A stretch of DNA of 64,000 nucleotides from Notolepis coatsorum (GCA_963971535.1 OZ020594.1:114720418-114784417); one strand, 5' to 3'; counted from the first letter of the stretch, positions 1-12,271 are shown. Notes: a model not told the origin generated them from the sequence alone. A program made the numbers and translations.

Positions 1-659
1 GGATAACATACATCTGAGGACTAGGAGCAGGGAGGGCTAGCTAGCTTACTTCTTAGCATGCCTGGTCTGTAGGCTAACTAGCGTCCACTTTAATGAACAA
101 GGATCCAGAATTATATCCAAGATGACACAGGAGTTGGTCCTTTCTACAAGACAGAACGACTGAAACACAGGGTCAGAGGTCAGCCTGAAACCCTCTGGCC
201 AATAGGGAGGTGGTTAATATGAAACACAGGGTCAGAGGTCAGCCGCCATCTGACTGACACCTTTGTCTAAACTCTCCATTCTCCTTCCTCCTGATTTAGA
301 GGACATAAGCAAAATTACTTTATTCTTCCTTTTTTTTGCACTACTTCATGTTAAGGACTCAACCTTTTTCATGTTAAGGCCCAAATTGATATAAATTAGG
401 CTTTGGACCCCTATTTGATTAGTTTATCAGAGAAGATATTTGATGGTGGATGTAATTTTGTCCAGAATTCCATAGCTGAGACAACAGTAGAAAGTGAAAC
501 CTACAGTATACCATATACATATACAGGAAAATCAGTATATGAAGATCGACTGTGACCTTAAGATGGACAAACAGATACGTGTTGTAGTGGGAAAGAGCTT
601 TTTCCAGCTTAGGAGGCTGTCCAAGGTCAAACCTTTTTTATCTCAATGTTTTTGAAAAT

Positions 660-1010
660 GTTATACATGCTTTTATGACCTCTGGTCTTGATTATTGTAA
701 TGCCTTGTATGTTGGTGTCAGTCAGGCCTCCCTCTCTCGCTGGCAGTCAGTCCAGAACGCTGCTGCTCGTCTGCCAACTGGAACACGTAAGCGAGAGCAC
801 ATTTCCCCTGTACTGGCTTCCCTCCACTGGCTTCCTGTGCATTTTAGGATCAAAATTAAGATTTTACTGTTGGCTAAGTGTCTGAACGGCTTGTCTACCT
901 CTCGGACCTGCTGGAACCTTATGTTCCTTCAAGGTCCCTCAGATCAGCTCCTACTGGCTGTTCCTAAGTCCAGGCTGAAGCTTAGGGGGGGCCGTGCTCT
1001 CGTGATATCT
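660..1010 (+). pseudogene. LINE reverse-transcriptase C-terminal remnant
   Basis: The frame from 675 encodes LDYCNALYVG, QNAAARLPTGTRKREHISPV and LASLHWLPVHFRIKIKILLL, the thumb/C-terminal block of fish L2/CR1-type LINE proteins. The match fades after about residue 75, and neither the rest of the reverse transcriptase nor an element 3' end is visible. It is a dead fragment lying in the 3' flank of ZNF-A. Confidence 0.75.
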
Positions 1011-1180
1011 TTTTTATATCTGTGTAAATATGTGTTGTGTGACTTGTACTGCACTTTGTGTTGAAGTGACATAAAACAAAGTATATGGGGGTTCCTATTG
1101 TTTATACTGTGTTTTGGGAGCTGTTCTCTCTTCTTTTCCAGTCTACTCTGAGCTTGGACTGAACAACTAAATGGTTTCTC

Positions 1181-2715
1181 TCAAGTATGAGTTCTCATGT
1201 GTGTCATAAGATGTTGTTTCTGACAGAATCCTTTACCACAAACTGAACAACTAAATGGTTTCTCTCCTGTATGAGTTCTCATGTGTTTCTTCAGATCTCC
1301 TTTCTGAATGAACCCTTTACCACAAACTGAACAATTAAATGGTTTCTCTCCTGTATGAGTTCTCATGTGTTTCTTCAGATCTCCCTTCGTACTGGACCCT
1401 TTCCCACAAACCGAACACCTAAATGGTGTCTCTCCTGTATGAGTTCTCATGTGTCTCTTAAGACTCTCTTTCCTACCAAACCCTTTCCCACAAACTGAAC
1501 AACTAAATGGTTTATCTCCTGTATGAGTCCTCATGTGTGTCTTAAGACTCTCTTTCCTACCAAACCCTTTTCCACAAACTGAACAACTAAATGGTTTCTC
1601 TCCTGTATGAGTCATCATGTGTTGCTTCAGATATCCCTTCCTACTGAACGCTTTCCCACAAACTGAACAATTAAATGGATTCTCTCCTGTATGAGTTCTC
1701 GTGTGTCTCTTCAGATCTCCTTTCTGACTGAACCCTTTTCCACAAACTGAACAACTAAATGGTTTCTCTCCAGTATGAGTCATCATGTGTGTATCAAGAT
1801 TCTCTTTACTACCGAACCCTTTTCCACAAACTGAACAACTAAATGGTTTCTCTCCAATATGCTTATTTATGTGTATCTTCAGATCTCCTTTCTTTCTGAA
1901 CCCAGGACTGCTGTTAGACAAACTTTGTATTTTCTGTGTCTTCTTTGGTCTCAGAGTCATCAAACCTGGCCCTGCAGTCTCCTTCCATTCATCACTGTCA
2001 TCAGTCTCATTTCCCGAACAGTCTGAAGAGAGAAGCTGGCCATCTCTAGTTGGTTCTAAATCACCAGCTGGATCTAGGTTACTGGCTGGTTCTGCTACTC
2101 CACAGTCCTCAGCATCAGGTTCCGTTTTCATGTGTTCAGTTGAAGTGCTGGGTAAAGAATATGCTTCTCCGTTTCTCTCCCTCTGGGTTTGAAGAGGCTG
2201 ATCATTCTTTTCACCATCTTCACATTTCACTGGGTCTACTGTGATCTTGGAGCGATCAGCTTCTTCCAGCCCTTGATGTAGTTCAACTTTAATCTGTAGC
2301 TCTGGGTCCTGGGTTTGGCTGAGTTGTGAGGACAGAGTATTCTCACTATAGTTTTCATATTTCACAGGATGTAAGATCAACTTGCACCTATCAGACTCCT
2401 CTAGATCTTGACATAGTTCCTCCTGTTCCTCTTTAATCTGTAGGGACTCTGGGTCCTGGGTTTGGTTAAACCACAAGGACTGAGGTTTCTCTTCATCATG
2501 TTCACTCTTCACAGAGACAGGGTTGAATGTGACCTTCATGATATCAGCCTCCTGCAGACCTTGAAGCTGCTCTCCCTCCTGACTGATCCAGAGTTCCTCC
2601 TGTTCCTCTTTCATCTGTAGGGGCTCTGGCTCCTCCTGGTCCAGACTGGGGCTCCTCTCCTGCTGCTCAGGGGGAACCTCCTCTTCACAGATAAACAGTT
2701 GTAAGCCAAGGGAGT
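1181..2715 (-). CDS. C2H2 zinc-finger protein, terminal exon (ZNF-A)
   Basis: Last coding exon of a fish poly-zinc-finger protein, presumably a nuclear DNA-binding regulator. The acceptor is a pyrimidine tract ending in AG at 2716-2717. The frame is open from there (starting DSLGLQLFICEEEVPPEQQ), 34 codons upstream of the first in-exon ATG (2614). Domains counted from that ATG: acidic KEEQEEL/VKSEHDEEKPQS repeats at about 1-235, a degenerate half-finger (FRKKGDLKIH) near 245, then eight C2H2 fingers at about 258-477 with a 28-residue pitch and mostly TGEKPF linkers. Finger 6 has Ser in place of the core Phe (GKGSSTKG). The frame ends at TGA inside a linker (THT-stop, where Gly is expected); 3' of it, degenerate linker and finger sequence continues. 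The N-terminal leader plus fingers is the common fish ZNF layout. DNA targets are unknown. A three-exon upstream model is given separately. Confidence 0.88.
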
Positions 2716-2832
2716 CTAGAAAGAAGAAGAATTTAAATGTAATTTGTTGTAACCATTACTTTTGAAAGTAACAAACACTACACTCTTGACAGGAAAGTAA
2801 CATGTTGAACGAATAGGCCTATATAAGGATGC

Positions 2833-3949
2833 ACAGATCATATACCCAATATCGCTATCAGGGTGATACTAGCTACATTTGATTGATCTGTATCGACTAC
2901 AGTTGGTCAGATCTATTACCAAGTTGTCATAAAGCTTCCTCCTCCAGTAACATCAGAGGAGAAGGAAAAGGTTTCCAGCTTTCCTCCAGAATGGATCTGA
3001 TTCCACTTGATGAGATATTGGCCAAAGGTTTGGCATTTCTATTACATAAGGCTATAAAGTAAGACATGTACATGAGTATCTCATCTTTTACAGTCTATGC
3101 TCGTTATGTTTACAGTCTATCCTAGCTCGCCAGCAGTCTGAGCTGACCAAATATTCTTCTTCTTAACTTTTTAAGTTAACGTGGAAAGTATGTTTTTATC
3201 TCTGGTCCCATTCCCACACTGGCCTGTTGAGTAGAATCCTCAGTCTTCACACCTGGCTCCAGTGCTCAGAACATGGCTTTCATTGACAATTTGAATCTGT
3301 TTTGGGAATGTTCCTCGCTTTTTAGAACTGACAGAGTCCATTAAAAACAGACTGGGTAGTGCGAGACTATTTTTGCTAACACAAGGCAATTCTATTTGTG
3401 CTCACACAGGGAATGTCATCGAATTCATATGGACTCACAACAGCCACCTGTTGTGGCAGGAGATGAGAGTCTGTCTTCTAAAACGAAGAACTGTTGAAAT
3501 TCTAGGCCCTCTTTTAAGTCTGATATATATAAATAAAAAAAATAAAAAACCTGTCCTTGTTTGGTCCGATACTATTTTCTGAAAAGCCATTTCATTGGCT
3601 TAGTGACGATAAGACGCTTTTTTTCTCTGTTCTGGGCAGAATGTCTTGGCGTCTCCACGCTACTGTATATTCTGCCCGTTGCAATGTATAATTTTCACAT
3701 TGCAACGTATTATTTTCCTGTTTGTTGTTCACTTTTGAATAAACCTCTGAAAGATGAATTATACCTTATTATTGAAGATGATCAGATAAACGCAGAAACA
3801 GCAGCCGTATGCTAGTGGCTAACTTACAGCACGCTGTCCAGTCACGTGATTGACTGTTTACATCCCACACCCTACTCGCGGACCCCTCCCCCTCCTTCAT
3901 GCCACTGTGTCATCACCTGAATCAGCCTTATTAGTCCACACTCTTTTAA
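2833..3949. other. Intron or intergenic, no feature recognised
   Basis: AT-rich sequence with short open frames only. An ATTTTCACATTGCAACG block sits beside its near-repeat TTGCAATGTATAATTTTC (3680-3718). If the ZNF-A gene model is right this is its last intron. Confidence 0.4.
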
Positions 3950-5350
3950 ACATAGTACAGGCCTGGGACTAATTAATTTAAATGTAAGGAGTCTGGTAAA
4001 ACAACAAAATATGGATCATCTGAACATTCTGGTCCCTCAGATTGATTCTGATATTTTAGTGTTAACTGAATCACGTGACATCAGCTCCATTGATAAACTA
4101 GCAGAGTTACTCTCCATTATTCAGACGTTGAGATGATTGTCTTTGGTGATTTTCATGTTAATTGTTTAAGTAATGCCTCTAACTACTTTAAGGAGGTTAT
4201 TGGTAATTTATATCTTCCCCAGCTGGTGGCTAAATCCACCTCAATTGATTTGATTTTCTCAAATAGATGTAATAATAATTCAGCTTGCAGAGTATTTGAG
4301 TTGGGAATCAGAGATCACTGCCCCACAGCATGTATCAAAAACTCCAGACTACAGAAAACAAAATCTCACACTATTTCCAATAAACATGCTCCTTTTAAAT
4401 AAATGAGGATAAAAGATAGATTAACCCTGTGGTTCTCACCTGATCTATGCGACTTATTTAGAGAAAGGAACACACACAGACACTCTTGAGACCCTTCCCA
4501 TCTGTCATTATTTAGGCAATTTAGAAATAAATGTGCATCTGAGGTAGTGAATGCCAAATCAAACTACTATTTGAATTTCATCACCAGCTCATATTTACAT
4601 CCCTAAAAACGTTTGAAGGCGGTGAATTAAAACAAGAGCAAGATTACTACTTTACCTAGGCATGTAGAATTTAATTGTCTAATATCTGAGCAGAAAGAGA
4701 TTTGTCTGGCCTTTAATAGGCACATTTTCTGAAGCCGGTCATTTGTTTGATAATAATTATATAGAGCCCCCTCTTGGTGATCATGAGCTGGTGCACGCTA
4801 TGAGGCATGCCTCAGTTTACCTTGCAGCCCTTCTCTCCCTGTGTTGTTTTTGAAGTATTAGACCATTGATACCAGGAAATCAACTGGAGAGGTTAAGCTA
4901 GACTATTTTTTTTCTCCTCAGGTTAGCTGCTCCAGTAATTACAGAACTATTATATCAAATGTTTCATTGCCATCATGTATAGTTCCTAGTATCTGAAAAA
5001 TAGCTCATGTTGTTCCATTACATACATGTGGAGATAGAAGTAATCTGAATAGCAATCGACCAATATCCAAGCTATCTGTCTTGTCTGTTTCTCTCAGATC
5101 ACTCTATATTAAGCCCACATCAATGTGAGTTTAGAGCAACAGCCACTACTCTAGTTGTAAATGGTATAGTATCTGACCTTGACAGAAGAAAACACTGTGC
5201 TGCCTTTTTTGTAGATCTGTCAAAAGCATTTGACACAGTTCATCACTCTCTTCTATTGCAAAGGTTAATGAATGTTGGCTTTGACACATCTGCTTACAAA
5301 TGGTTTCAGAGCTATTTATCCAAAAGGCATACTTTTACATTTACTAGTTT
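3950..5350 (+). pseudogene. Degenerate LINE ORF2 (endonuclease and reverse transcriptase)
   Basis: Endonuclease-like sequence in 4133-4402 (FGDFHVN, STSIDLIFSNRC, LGIRDHCPTACI) is followed about 800 bp later by reverse-transcriptase motif A (FVDLSKAFDTVHHSLLLQRL, 5206-5270) and SAYKWFQSYLSKR. Order and spacing fit one decayed jockey-superfamily LINE on the plus strand. Stops and frameshifts are frequent. The 3' part is cut by the LINE insertion at 5352. Confidence 0.75.
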
Positions 5351-5351
5351 A

Positions 5352-6020
5352 GTTTCAAGTGTTGTTTTATTTGTCACATATAAAGTACATGTACAGTACA
5401 TTACAGTAAAATGCTTGCTTCTGTATGAGCCCGCTGATAATATGCTTCATACAGTAAAAAAGTTAAAAGAATAGGAAAGTACAAAATTTAAACAATGAGG
5501 TACAAAATGCTAACTTTTTAAAATGCGCGAATGAGGTATGAAAATGCAAATATTTTCGTAATAAATAGATACAAAATATGGTGTTAAAATGTGTTTAAAG
5601 TGAGTGTTTGTTTTAAAGTGAGTGTGTGCATGTGGATGTGTGTGCAATGAATGAAGATGGATGGATTAGTGTTGCATAGAGTCATTGAGCATCCTGATGG
5701 CCTGGGGATAGAAGCTCCTTTTGAGTCTCTCTATACTGGCCATGAGACTCCGATAGCGCTTGCCTGACCGCAGCAGTGCAAAGAGGCAGTTGTTTGGGTG
5801 GCTAGAGTCTTTGACTATTCTCTTAGCCTTGGCGCTGCAACGCCTGGTGTAAATGTCCTGGAGAGTGGGAAGCCCACATCCAGTTGTGCGTTTGGCTGAT
5901 CGAGCCACTCTCTGCAGTCTGCTGCGGTCGTGTGCGGTGCTATTCCCAAACCAGGAGGTGATGTTACCAGTCAGGATGCTCTCTATTGTGCATGAGTACA
6001 AGTTCTTTAAGATCTTCTAA
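5352..6020 (-). mobile_element. 5'-truncated Rex1/Babar-like LINE
   Basis: Minus-strand coding block 5666-6001 (from MYSCTIESILTGNITSWFGN to FYPQAIRMLND) is homologous to the C-terminus of the LINE at 14353-16960. The 3' UTR runs to about 5352, ending in the same cttgaaac block. Only the last 112 codons and UTR remain, starting at the block corresponding to cagaagatcctt in the other copies. It interrupts the older LINE to its left. Confidence 0.85.
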
Positions 6021-6085
6021 AATGATTCAGTTTAAAAATAGTCTAAAAATTATAAAATAGAACGGACATACAACAGGGTATTTAA

Positions 6086-6976
6086 CACTTTGACTGCCGG
6101 GAAACGCTGTACAGCGTCATTCCCGGCCATGCTCAAGTTGCCGGAGGACGATGTACAGCGTCCTTATATCAATATTTCAAAAATCTGCGATCGGATTCAT
6201 ATTTCCCCTCCGCTGACCTGAGATCCACCAGGATCGCCAAACAGGAAGTGCTATGGAGGTTGTGCTGGTCGGCCATATTACTTCCGGGCACTCTGTTTGG
6301 CTCCCGGGACTCGATCTCGACACAATACATAGCGATCGATTGCCAATAACTCGATAAACAACATGATTTGGACATATTACAATACAAGCTTGAAATGGAC
6401 CCGATATTTCTACATACCATAATAGGTAAATGACTGTTCCACGCTCATCGCCCAACGGCGCGAGGAGGATACGGTAAGATTCAGCGTTATTTTTGATCGT
6501 ATTCCATATAAACTGTTATGATGAACATATCACCCACACTAGATGAATGATATAACGCTGCCCACGGAATTATAAACGATCCCCCGCCCATCCGGTCATC
6601 ATCAGATCATACGTAGATCATTCTAGAAGTACGTCCAATTGACATTTTTTATATCGCCCCGATTGCCATCAAACTGTATTTCATCATCAATATAATGCAT
6701 TTGGGGCTATATATCACGTTCTGGAGAAAGCTGCAGAAAGAGATGAAAACATACTTATACATTAGACCATACTTTACTATGAATATGTGAATGAAAAAGT
6801 TTAACGTTGCTACACAATGAACAATACATATAGGACTTTGAATGGGCCCTAATAATGGCAATGTAGCAATAGAATTTAAAAAGTTATAGCCCTGCAAAGA
6901 AGGGGAATTTCTCCATAGACAAATAGCGCTGGCAATCCACAGTCATTTTCCGGATTTCTGGCCGGCACCCATAGTG
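6086..6976. mobile_element. piggyBac-like non-autonomous element, copy 1
   Basis: Flanked by TTAA (6082-6085 and 6977-6980). Inverted ends are CACTTTGACTGCCGG and CACTATGGGTGCCGG, resembling fish piggyBac-type ends. No transposase is recognised. The minus strand has an 82-codon frame (6649-6897) that is also open in the copy at 35711. Length is 891 bp. Confidence 0.8.
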
Positions 6977-7039
6977 TTAACATACAACAGAGCATCAGTA
7001 AGAAGTAAAATGTGTGATAAAATAGTTCAATTTTGAATT

Positions 7040-7420
7040 ACAACAGAGCAGTGCTCTTAAAATTACAGTGCATCATTATAGTAATATTCCACAATTATTA
7101 CATTTGATAGTAATAATGGGACACTAATTGATACATGCAGGACTTTGAGACAGTAGGAGGTAGTGAGATCAAATTTGCATAGAACCGAAACATGAATTTG
7201 ATAGGAATTGTCATTTAAATGCCTGAGCAAAGAAATTGGTTTTAAGCTGTCTTTTGAAGATGTCAAGTGAGTTGGCTTCCCTGATGTTTTGGGGTAGTTT
7301 GTTCCATAGTTTTGGGGCATAGTTGATAAAGGCTGCATTACCGATCCTCTTTTGACTGTTTTTGGGAGCCTCTAGTAGTCCAGCAGCTGATGACCGCAGT
7401 GTTCTTGCTGGACAAGTCAA
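7040..7420 (-). pseudogene. LINE C-terminal fragment
   Basis: The minus-strand frame 7211-7420 encodes INYAPKLWNKLPQNIREANS and LDIFKRQLKTNFFAQAF, the usual C-terminal end of L2/CR1-like LINE proteins, followed by about 170 bp of 3' UTR-like sequence. Reverse-transcriptase catalytic motifs are absent. Confidence 0.7.
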
Positions 7421-7680
7421 GTCAAGTCAAGAGTTTTATTTGTCACGGCATACAAGTATACAATGAAATGCGGGTGGTCTTGCCCGCGACGATGTGCATT
7501 ACAGTGGTACAACATATATAGAATCCAATAAAAAAACAACATTGTGCAATAAACAGGTAACAGGTAACATGGTGTGACATCTCGGTATCTGTACATAGTT
7601 ATTTACAGAGCATATAGGACATGCTAGGTAGCTTTAGTAGTGCAATACACTGTTCCTGTTGTTATACTAATTTATGTGTT
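7411..7680 (-). repeat. Retroposon 3' end with pentamer tail
   Basis: Reads in the minus direction as non-coding sequence ending in aaataaaactcttgactt. On the plus strand this is (caagt)n then gttttatttgtcacgg and caatgaaatgcgg, the form of many fish LINE/SINE 3' ends. The tail is about four pentamer units. Confidence 0.55.
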
Positions 7681-8063
7681 GGCGATTATGGACACATGGA
7701 ATCTTTTGCAAAGCACTTTAAACTCAATACTTGAGTATCCATTGGTCAGTTTAAATCTATAATAGCTAGGGATGACCCCCGGACCCCAGTTCTAAACGGG
7801 AGCCGGTACTATATTAGAAAAGACCGGAGTATTTATAAGCTCCGACGTCATCGGTACTGCTATCGGTACTCGAGAAATTATGGAGTTTTTTTTGTGAGGA
7901 ATTTAAACGTCGCAAACTAATCTTGTTGGCCGTTTTCTATATCTCTCCTGCCTCGGTCTCTCTGCCTGCGCAATAAGCGGGCTGTGCTGTGCTCACACAC
8001 ACACACACACACACACACACGGGTGCTGTTGTAGGCTACAGTACAGACAGATCTGCTCTCATC

Positions 8064-8171
8064 ATGGCGGACAGAACGAAACGTTCAAAAGTCTGGGTCT
8101 ATTTTACTAAAGTCGATGCTGACAACGCTCGTTGCCACAAGTGCAACAAGACATTTGCCAGTAATGTATAA
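8064..8171 (+). pseudogene. hAT transposase N-terminal BED zinc-finger exon
   Basis: Thirty-five codons beginning ATGGCGGAC encode RSKVWVYFTKVDADNARCHK followed by CNKTFASN, the first half of a BED zinc finger (aromatic Trp/Phe then CxxC) as in ZBED-type hAT transposases. The frame ends at GTATAAGT, which could be a splice donor. No second half with the His pair is found nearby, so the gene is not functional here. Confidence 0.7.
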
Positions 8172-8230
8172 GTGCTGGTACTTGTCAATGTGGCTGGCGT
8201 GAAGCTAACGTTATTAGCCTGAGCTCCGAG

Positions 8231-8420
8231 TACATTTACATTTACATTTAGCTGATGCTTTTATCCAAAGCGACTTACAAGTTCTGTACGACAAGACAGC
8301 AAGAAGGGTACAACTCTATCAGCTGAGTAACAATGTTTATCAAAGTGTTGCGTGTTACAGTGTAGGTTAGTTTATTAGGACAAGTGCATGACAGTAAGGT
8401 TAGTCAGGGTTAGATTTTTT
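8231..8420 (-). repeat. L2-type LINE 3' end
   Basis: The minus-strand complement ends in gctttggataaaagcatcag and the aaatgtaaatgta tail, the conserved L2/RSg-1-like 3' hairpin and tail. The same family occurs at 26520-26860 and 57741-58130. Confidence 0.8.
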
Positions 8421-8562
8421 TTTTTAGTAGAGTAATGGCTGACAATCCGGAAGTAAAAAAACGAATGAGAGCTTCCGATTGGTGGTAAGAAGAAGAGGTG
8501 GGTGCAAGCGGTGTGACGTAATTGGCAGAATCGACTGTCAATCAAAATAGTATTGTATGACT

Positions 8563-8815
8563 CCCAATCCAATCCAATCCAACTTTATTTATAAAGCGCT
8601 TTAACAGCCACAGGGGCACAAAGTGCTGTACAGAGGGAGAATATTAAAAACTATAAGCAGCACTAAAAATAGATAAAAAAAAACAAGAGTACCAAAACAG
8701 AGGGAAAAAAAAGGTAAACATAGGCAGCAATACACATTTAAATACAGTAGCAACAGCTCAGAGAGGTAGGGTGGGGCAAGGTCATGAAGACTCCAACTTT
8801 TTTATCTTACATTTG
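8563..8815 (-). repeat. Retroposon 3' end with (ATTGG)n tail
   Basis: On the plus strand, ccaatccaatccaa is followed by ctttatttataaagcgcttt and cacaaagtgctgtacag, a frequent fish retroposon 3' end read on the minus strand. Non-coding fragment inside the hAT element. Confidence 0.65.
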
Positions 8816-9176
8816 TTGTTAATTATAAAAAGTCTATAATTCAGACACATTTAAAACATTGCTGCTGCTGTTGCTGCTGAATAAATAATATTTATTTATA
8901 TTTATATAGTTATATAAAAGAATAATAAAGCAATGTCGATTCTGTTCTTAACTAATTGTTTTTTTTTCTTGCAAAATAATTAAAAAGAACCGATAAGAAT
9001 AGCGATAAAGTACCGAACCGTTAAGCAGTATCGATAAGAGTAGTAGTATCGATAAAATCCTAACGATACCCATCCCTAATAATAGCCAACCATTTGTTTT
9101 AATTAATTGAAATTGTTTAAATGATTTACTTTTCTGTTTCTATATTATTTTTGTATAATGTACTGTACCTTCGTAA

Positions 9177-9840
9177 CACATTGACCGCCATAAACGGCTT
9201 ACGACGTGTTTGCTGGCCATGCTAATTCTGCCAGACCACGCTGTACGACGTTATTGAGATCATATTTCATTTTTTCGTCATGGCATTCATAATTCCGCCA
9301 CCCAGCCTCTGCTGATACAGTGGGACTCTGCACAACAGTGCAACGCCTCAATACCGCCGCCTGGTGGATGATCGGGCGAGTTACAACTGGAAGTGGATCT
9401 GGAGATCTCGGTGCATCTGGGAAATCCGTCCGGCAGTCACATATCGTTGCGGGACTATAGACACACTGGCGTGCAATGGAACGCTGCCATAACTCAATAA
9501 TCGATATGATTTGGGCATTTATTGCGCCATACAAACCGGAAATGGATCTAGTCGATCAACGTCAAATAAGTGGGATCTTTTTCCTCCAGTTTCATCGGCG
9601 AACGGTAAGAGGACAGTAACGTTACTTTCAGCTTGATTGTTTATTCTTTTCAATGCAAACCGCTCTGATCAATATATCACCCATACTACATAAAGCATTT
9701 ACTGACGATCACGGAATTATAAACGACCCCCCCCCCCCCCCCCCCCTTTCATCCGCGCATGATGAATCATAACGTATACAATCATGTACCGTTGTTGAGT
9801 GTATCGGCAATAAACGGCAGTTGATAATCTATATATTAAA
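9177..9840. mobile_element. piggyBac-like element, copy 3 (truncated)
   Basis: Starts CACATTGACCGCC after a decayed TTAA (gtaa). It follows the copy at 6086 through shared blocks (ataactc, atatgatttgg, cacggaattataaacga). A poly-C run sits at about 9728-9746. The right end is missing. Confidence 0.65.
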
Positions 9841-9879
9841 ATTGTTGTCAAATTTCCCACGGGATAATAAAAGTATTTA

Positions 9880-10170
9880 TATTCTTTAAAAAGGTATGGG
9901 AAGTTATTGTATTTGCTCCCAGGACTTATTCCTACTATCTGTCCCTAAAGCCCGTACTGGATTGGGAAAAAGGGGGTTTAAATATGTTGCTCCCTCTACT
10001 TGGAAACAGTTGCAAAATTATCAGAATCTTTGGTAGGTGGTCTCATTGGATGCAAGTTATTCTTAATTACTTTGAGGCAGGGACATCTGGCTGCAGATGT
10101 TTTGACTGATTTATATTGCCCCTGTATGAACCCTGATCTCGATGACTTGTGATTCTGTAATTTGTTCTTT
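9880..10170 (+). pseudogene. LINE C-terminal fragment
   Basis: Encodes FLLSVPKARTGLGKRGFKYV, APSTWKQLQNYQNL and DIWLQMF, matching the C-terminus of the LINE fragment at 27000-27690 (APSTWNQLQNH, IWLQMF). Frames are broken. No catalytic motif remains. Confidence 0.7.
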
Positions 10171-10214
10171 ATTTTATTGTAAATTGTTATATGTTTTATA
10201 TCTGGTTTTAGAGC

Positions 10215-10301
10215 AAAACACAGTACTACACCAGCCATCACTCTGGTTATAAATATCTTGGCCTGTGGCTCGACGGAAAATGTACATTTAAGTTCCATGT
10301 G
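10215..10301 (+). pseudogene. LINE reverse-transcriptase fragment, segment 1 of 3
   Basis: Encodes YKYLGLWLDGKCTFKFH, the block after the catalytic YxDD region. The frame resumes directly at 13963 (VDNLASKLRQKIGFLYRN) once the hAT insertion and one copy of its 8-bp duplication are removed. This reading supports the hAT boundaries. Confidence 0.8.
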
Positions 10302-10898
10302 TAGGGATGGGAATCGAGAATCGGAATCAATTGGGAACCGGTTCCTAATTGTCCGATTCCTGGACTCCGTGACTATCGATTCCTCTTATTGATGCCATGT
10401 TTTTTCGACAGTTGCGCATTTAAAAACAATAACGCTCACGCATGCAGTCATAGCAGACTATTTGATTCCTTGACTAGGAAAACCTAAAGGGCTCGATATT
10501 GCGACCGTTTTGTGTGTGCAGTGAAAACTGAAAGTGCTTTGCATCCTAGTCATTCATTCACATGGTAAAGTAACATTAGCCGCTAGCTAGCTAAATAGCC
10601 ATGCTCTTTGCAGAGAGAGACAGAGAGAGAACACCGAGCTGGCACGGGTGGGGGCTCGGGAGCCGTGTGTGTGTGCGTGTGTGCACGCACGTGACATCAG
10701 AGGAGGTAGAAGCCTCGGAATTTTGGTAGGTGAATTGCTTTCCTAGATGTTACTTATGTGTCAGTTATGTTTTAACTTTTAACTTTTATTTATACAGGTA
10801 GGTTATTGCTAACGAATTCTCTTTTGCAATAACGACCTGTTGAATGCAACTACAGTTCAATAGATTAAATTAGTTCTCAAATACATTATTTTATTTAA

Positions 10899-12271
10899 CC
10901 TCTTCCACCCGGAGCCTATTTTCTGAAAATCTGCCTACAATATATACCTAGGTAAATGGAATATTGCTCCACTTCTACAAGGTCCATTTGCATATTCTTG
11001 GTATCTAGGGACATCTATGGACCTCAGTGAATGTATTCACAGTGTCAGAAATATTGTGTCTATTACTAGGCTTGCTTAAATTGTGATGAAACAAAGGAGA
11101 ATATGAATTATGATTTTTCTTTGCATCTTTGACAGTGAATAACACCATGCTAATAATGACCAAACATGACCTCGTTCAGTACCTTCTTGAGATCATGTGT
11201 ACAAACAATCTAAGGAAATGGATAAAGGGAAATTGATTAAACAGAAGGTTCTATAGATACTGTACTGAATTCTCCCATCCGGACCAATGCTATTTGAAAT
11301 ATTATTATAGAATATACAGCAGGCTTATAAATTACCTTATTATAGCCAATTCGCACATTTATATATATACTAGGGATGCTCGATATTGGCTTTTTTACCG
11401 ATACCGATATTCCGATATTGTCCAACTCTTAATTTCCGATACCGATATCAACCGATATCAACCGATACCGATATATGCAGGGTTTCCCCGTCCAAAAAAC
11501 TGAATAATTTCAGGTAACTAATAATTTCACTGGATATATATATAACAAATATTGTTATTGTTTTTTTTTGTTTTTAAACCGATACCGATATTTTCCGATA
11601 TCACATTTTACTGCCGATATCGGCCGATAATATCGGACATCCCTAATATATACATATATTATCTTTCAAATGCCCAAGTTCAATTTGGATTTAGTATCAC
11701 CAGGCGTGCATGAGAACAGATAATGAAATCTACTGTAATGTACAGTAGCTTTTTTTTTATCAGGGTGGCACCATTTTGAAACTATTTTCAAATCGAATTG
11801 TTGCTGAATGCTAACAATAGGGAAGAGAAACTAAGTCCGTTTTCAAATTTGTCAAAAACATTACCTTTTGTGGTAGAATTATCCCGAATAATAACAGTTA
11901 TTGAAATAATTCATAGAGAACTCTGAACCCCATAGAACTTTAAGGGAAGTGTAGTTTTCTAAAATTCCAACGCAGAACCAGACCTATGGATCTCTGTTAC
12001 AAAATGGCCGCAAAAAGTTCCCATGGTTCAAGGTTTTACAAAATGGTCGCCTCTCCCGGATTATACACATTCCAAAGAGGAAAATCGATCTATATAGCAC
12101 TTTAACCTATTCCTAAACTAACGTATCGATGATAATATACATTCTAAATGCAGTTGTGACATGTTCATGACGTTTATACTTGAATACGTTTGAAAGTAAA
12201 ATCGCTAGTTTTATAGAACAGTCCAGAAATATGACCATTATGTCATTTGCGGGTCACACGGGCGGGAGAGG
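10899..12271. mobile_element. TTAA-target DNA element (piggyBac-like or similar)
   Basis: Flanked by TTAA (10895-10898 and 12272-12275), with inverted ends CCTCTTCCACCCG and CCTCTCCCGCCCG. The related hAT copy at 21863-24119 has the empty site (ttattttatttaagtgta on its complement). No coding sequence recognised. A small hAT sits inside at 11371-11645. Confidence 0.85.
11371..11645. mobile_element. Small hAT MITE, 275 bp
   Basis: A perfect 8-bp duplication atatatac (11363-11370 and 11646-11653) flanks TAGGGATGCTCGATATTGGC and, at the other end, the complement TAGGGATGTCCGATATTATC. Internal CCGATACCGATA repeats are dense. Non-coding. Confidence 0.93.

Larger units (their letters stand above)
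400..2832. repeat. Segmental duplication, copy 1 (ZNF-A locus)
   Basis: Sequence here is homologous, in direct orientation, to 46540-50440. Shared blocks are the 3' flank (agaagat, tccatagctgag, acagtag, agtgaaacct near 445-505), the gacataaaacaaagta block at about 1068, the zinc-finger exon, and about 115 bp of intron (aatgtaatttgttgtaacca near 2738) up to the cctatata block. Homology stops near 2832, where ZNF-A continues with unrelated sequence. A LINE fragment interrupts the 3' flank in this copy; a satellite interrupts the other. Confidence 0.8.
7767..9078 (+). mobile_element. hAT element with BED-finger exon
   Basis: A perfect 8-bp target duplication ataatagc (7759-7766 and 9079-9086) flanks ends TAGGGATG and CATCCCTA, hAT hallmarks. 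Inside: a (CA)n tract at about 7991-8020, a short BED-finger exon, a 49-bp promoter-like block (8497-8545) shared with other hAT elements here, and two inserted retroposon tails. The rest of the transposase is missing. Confidence 0.9.
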
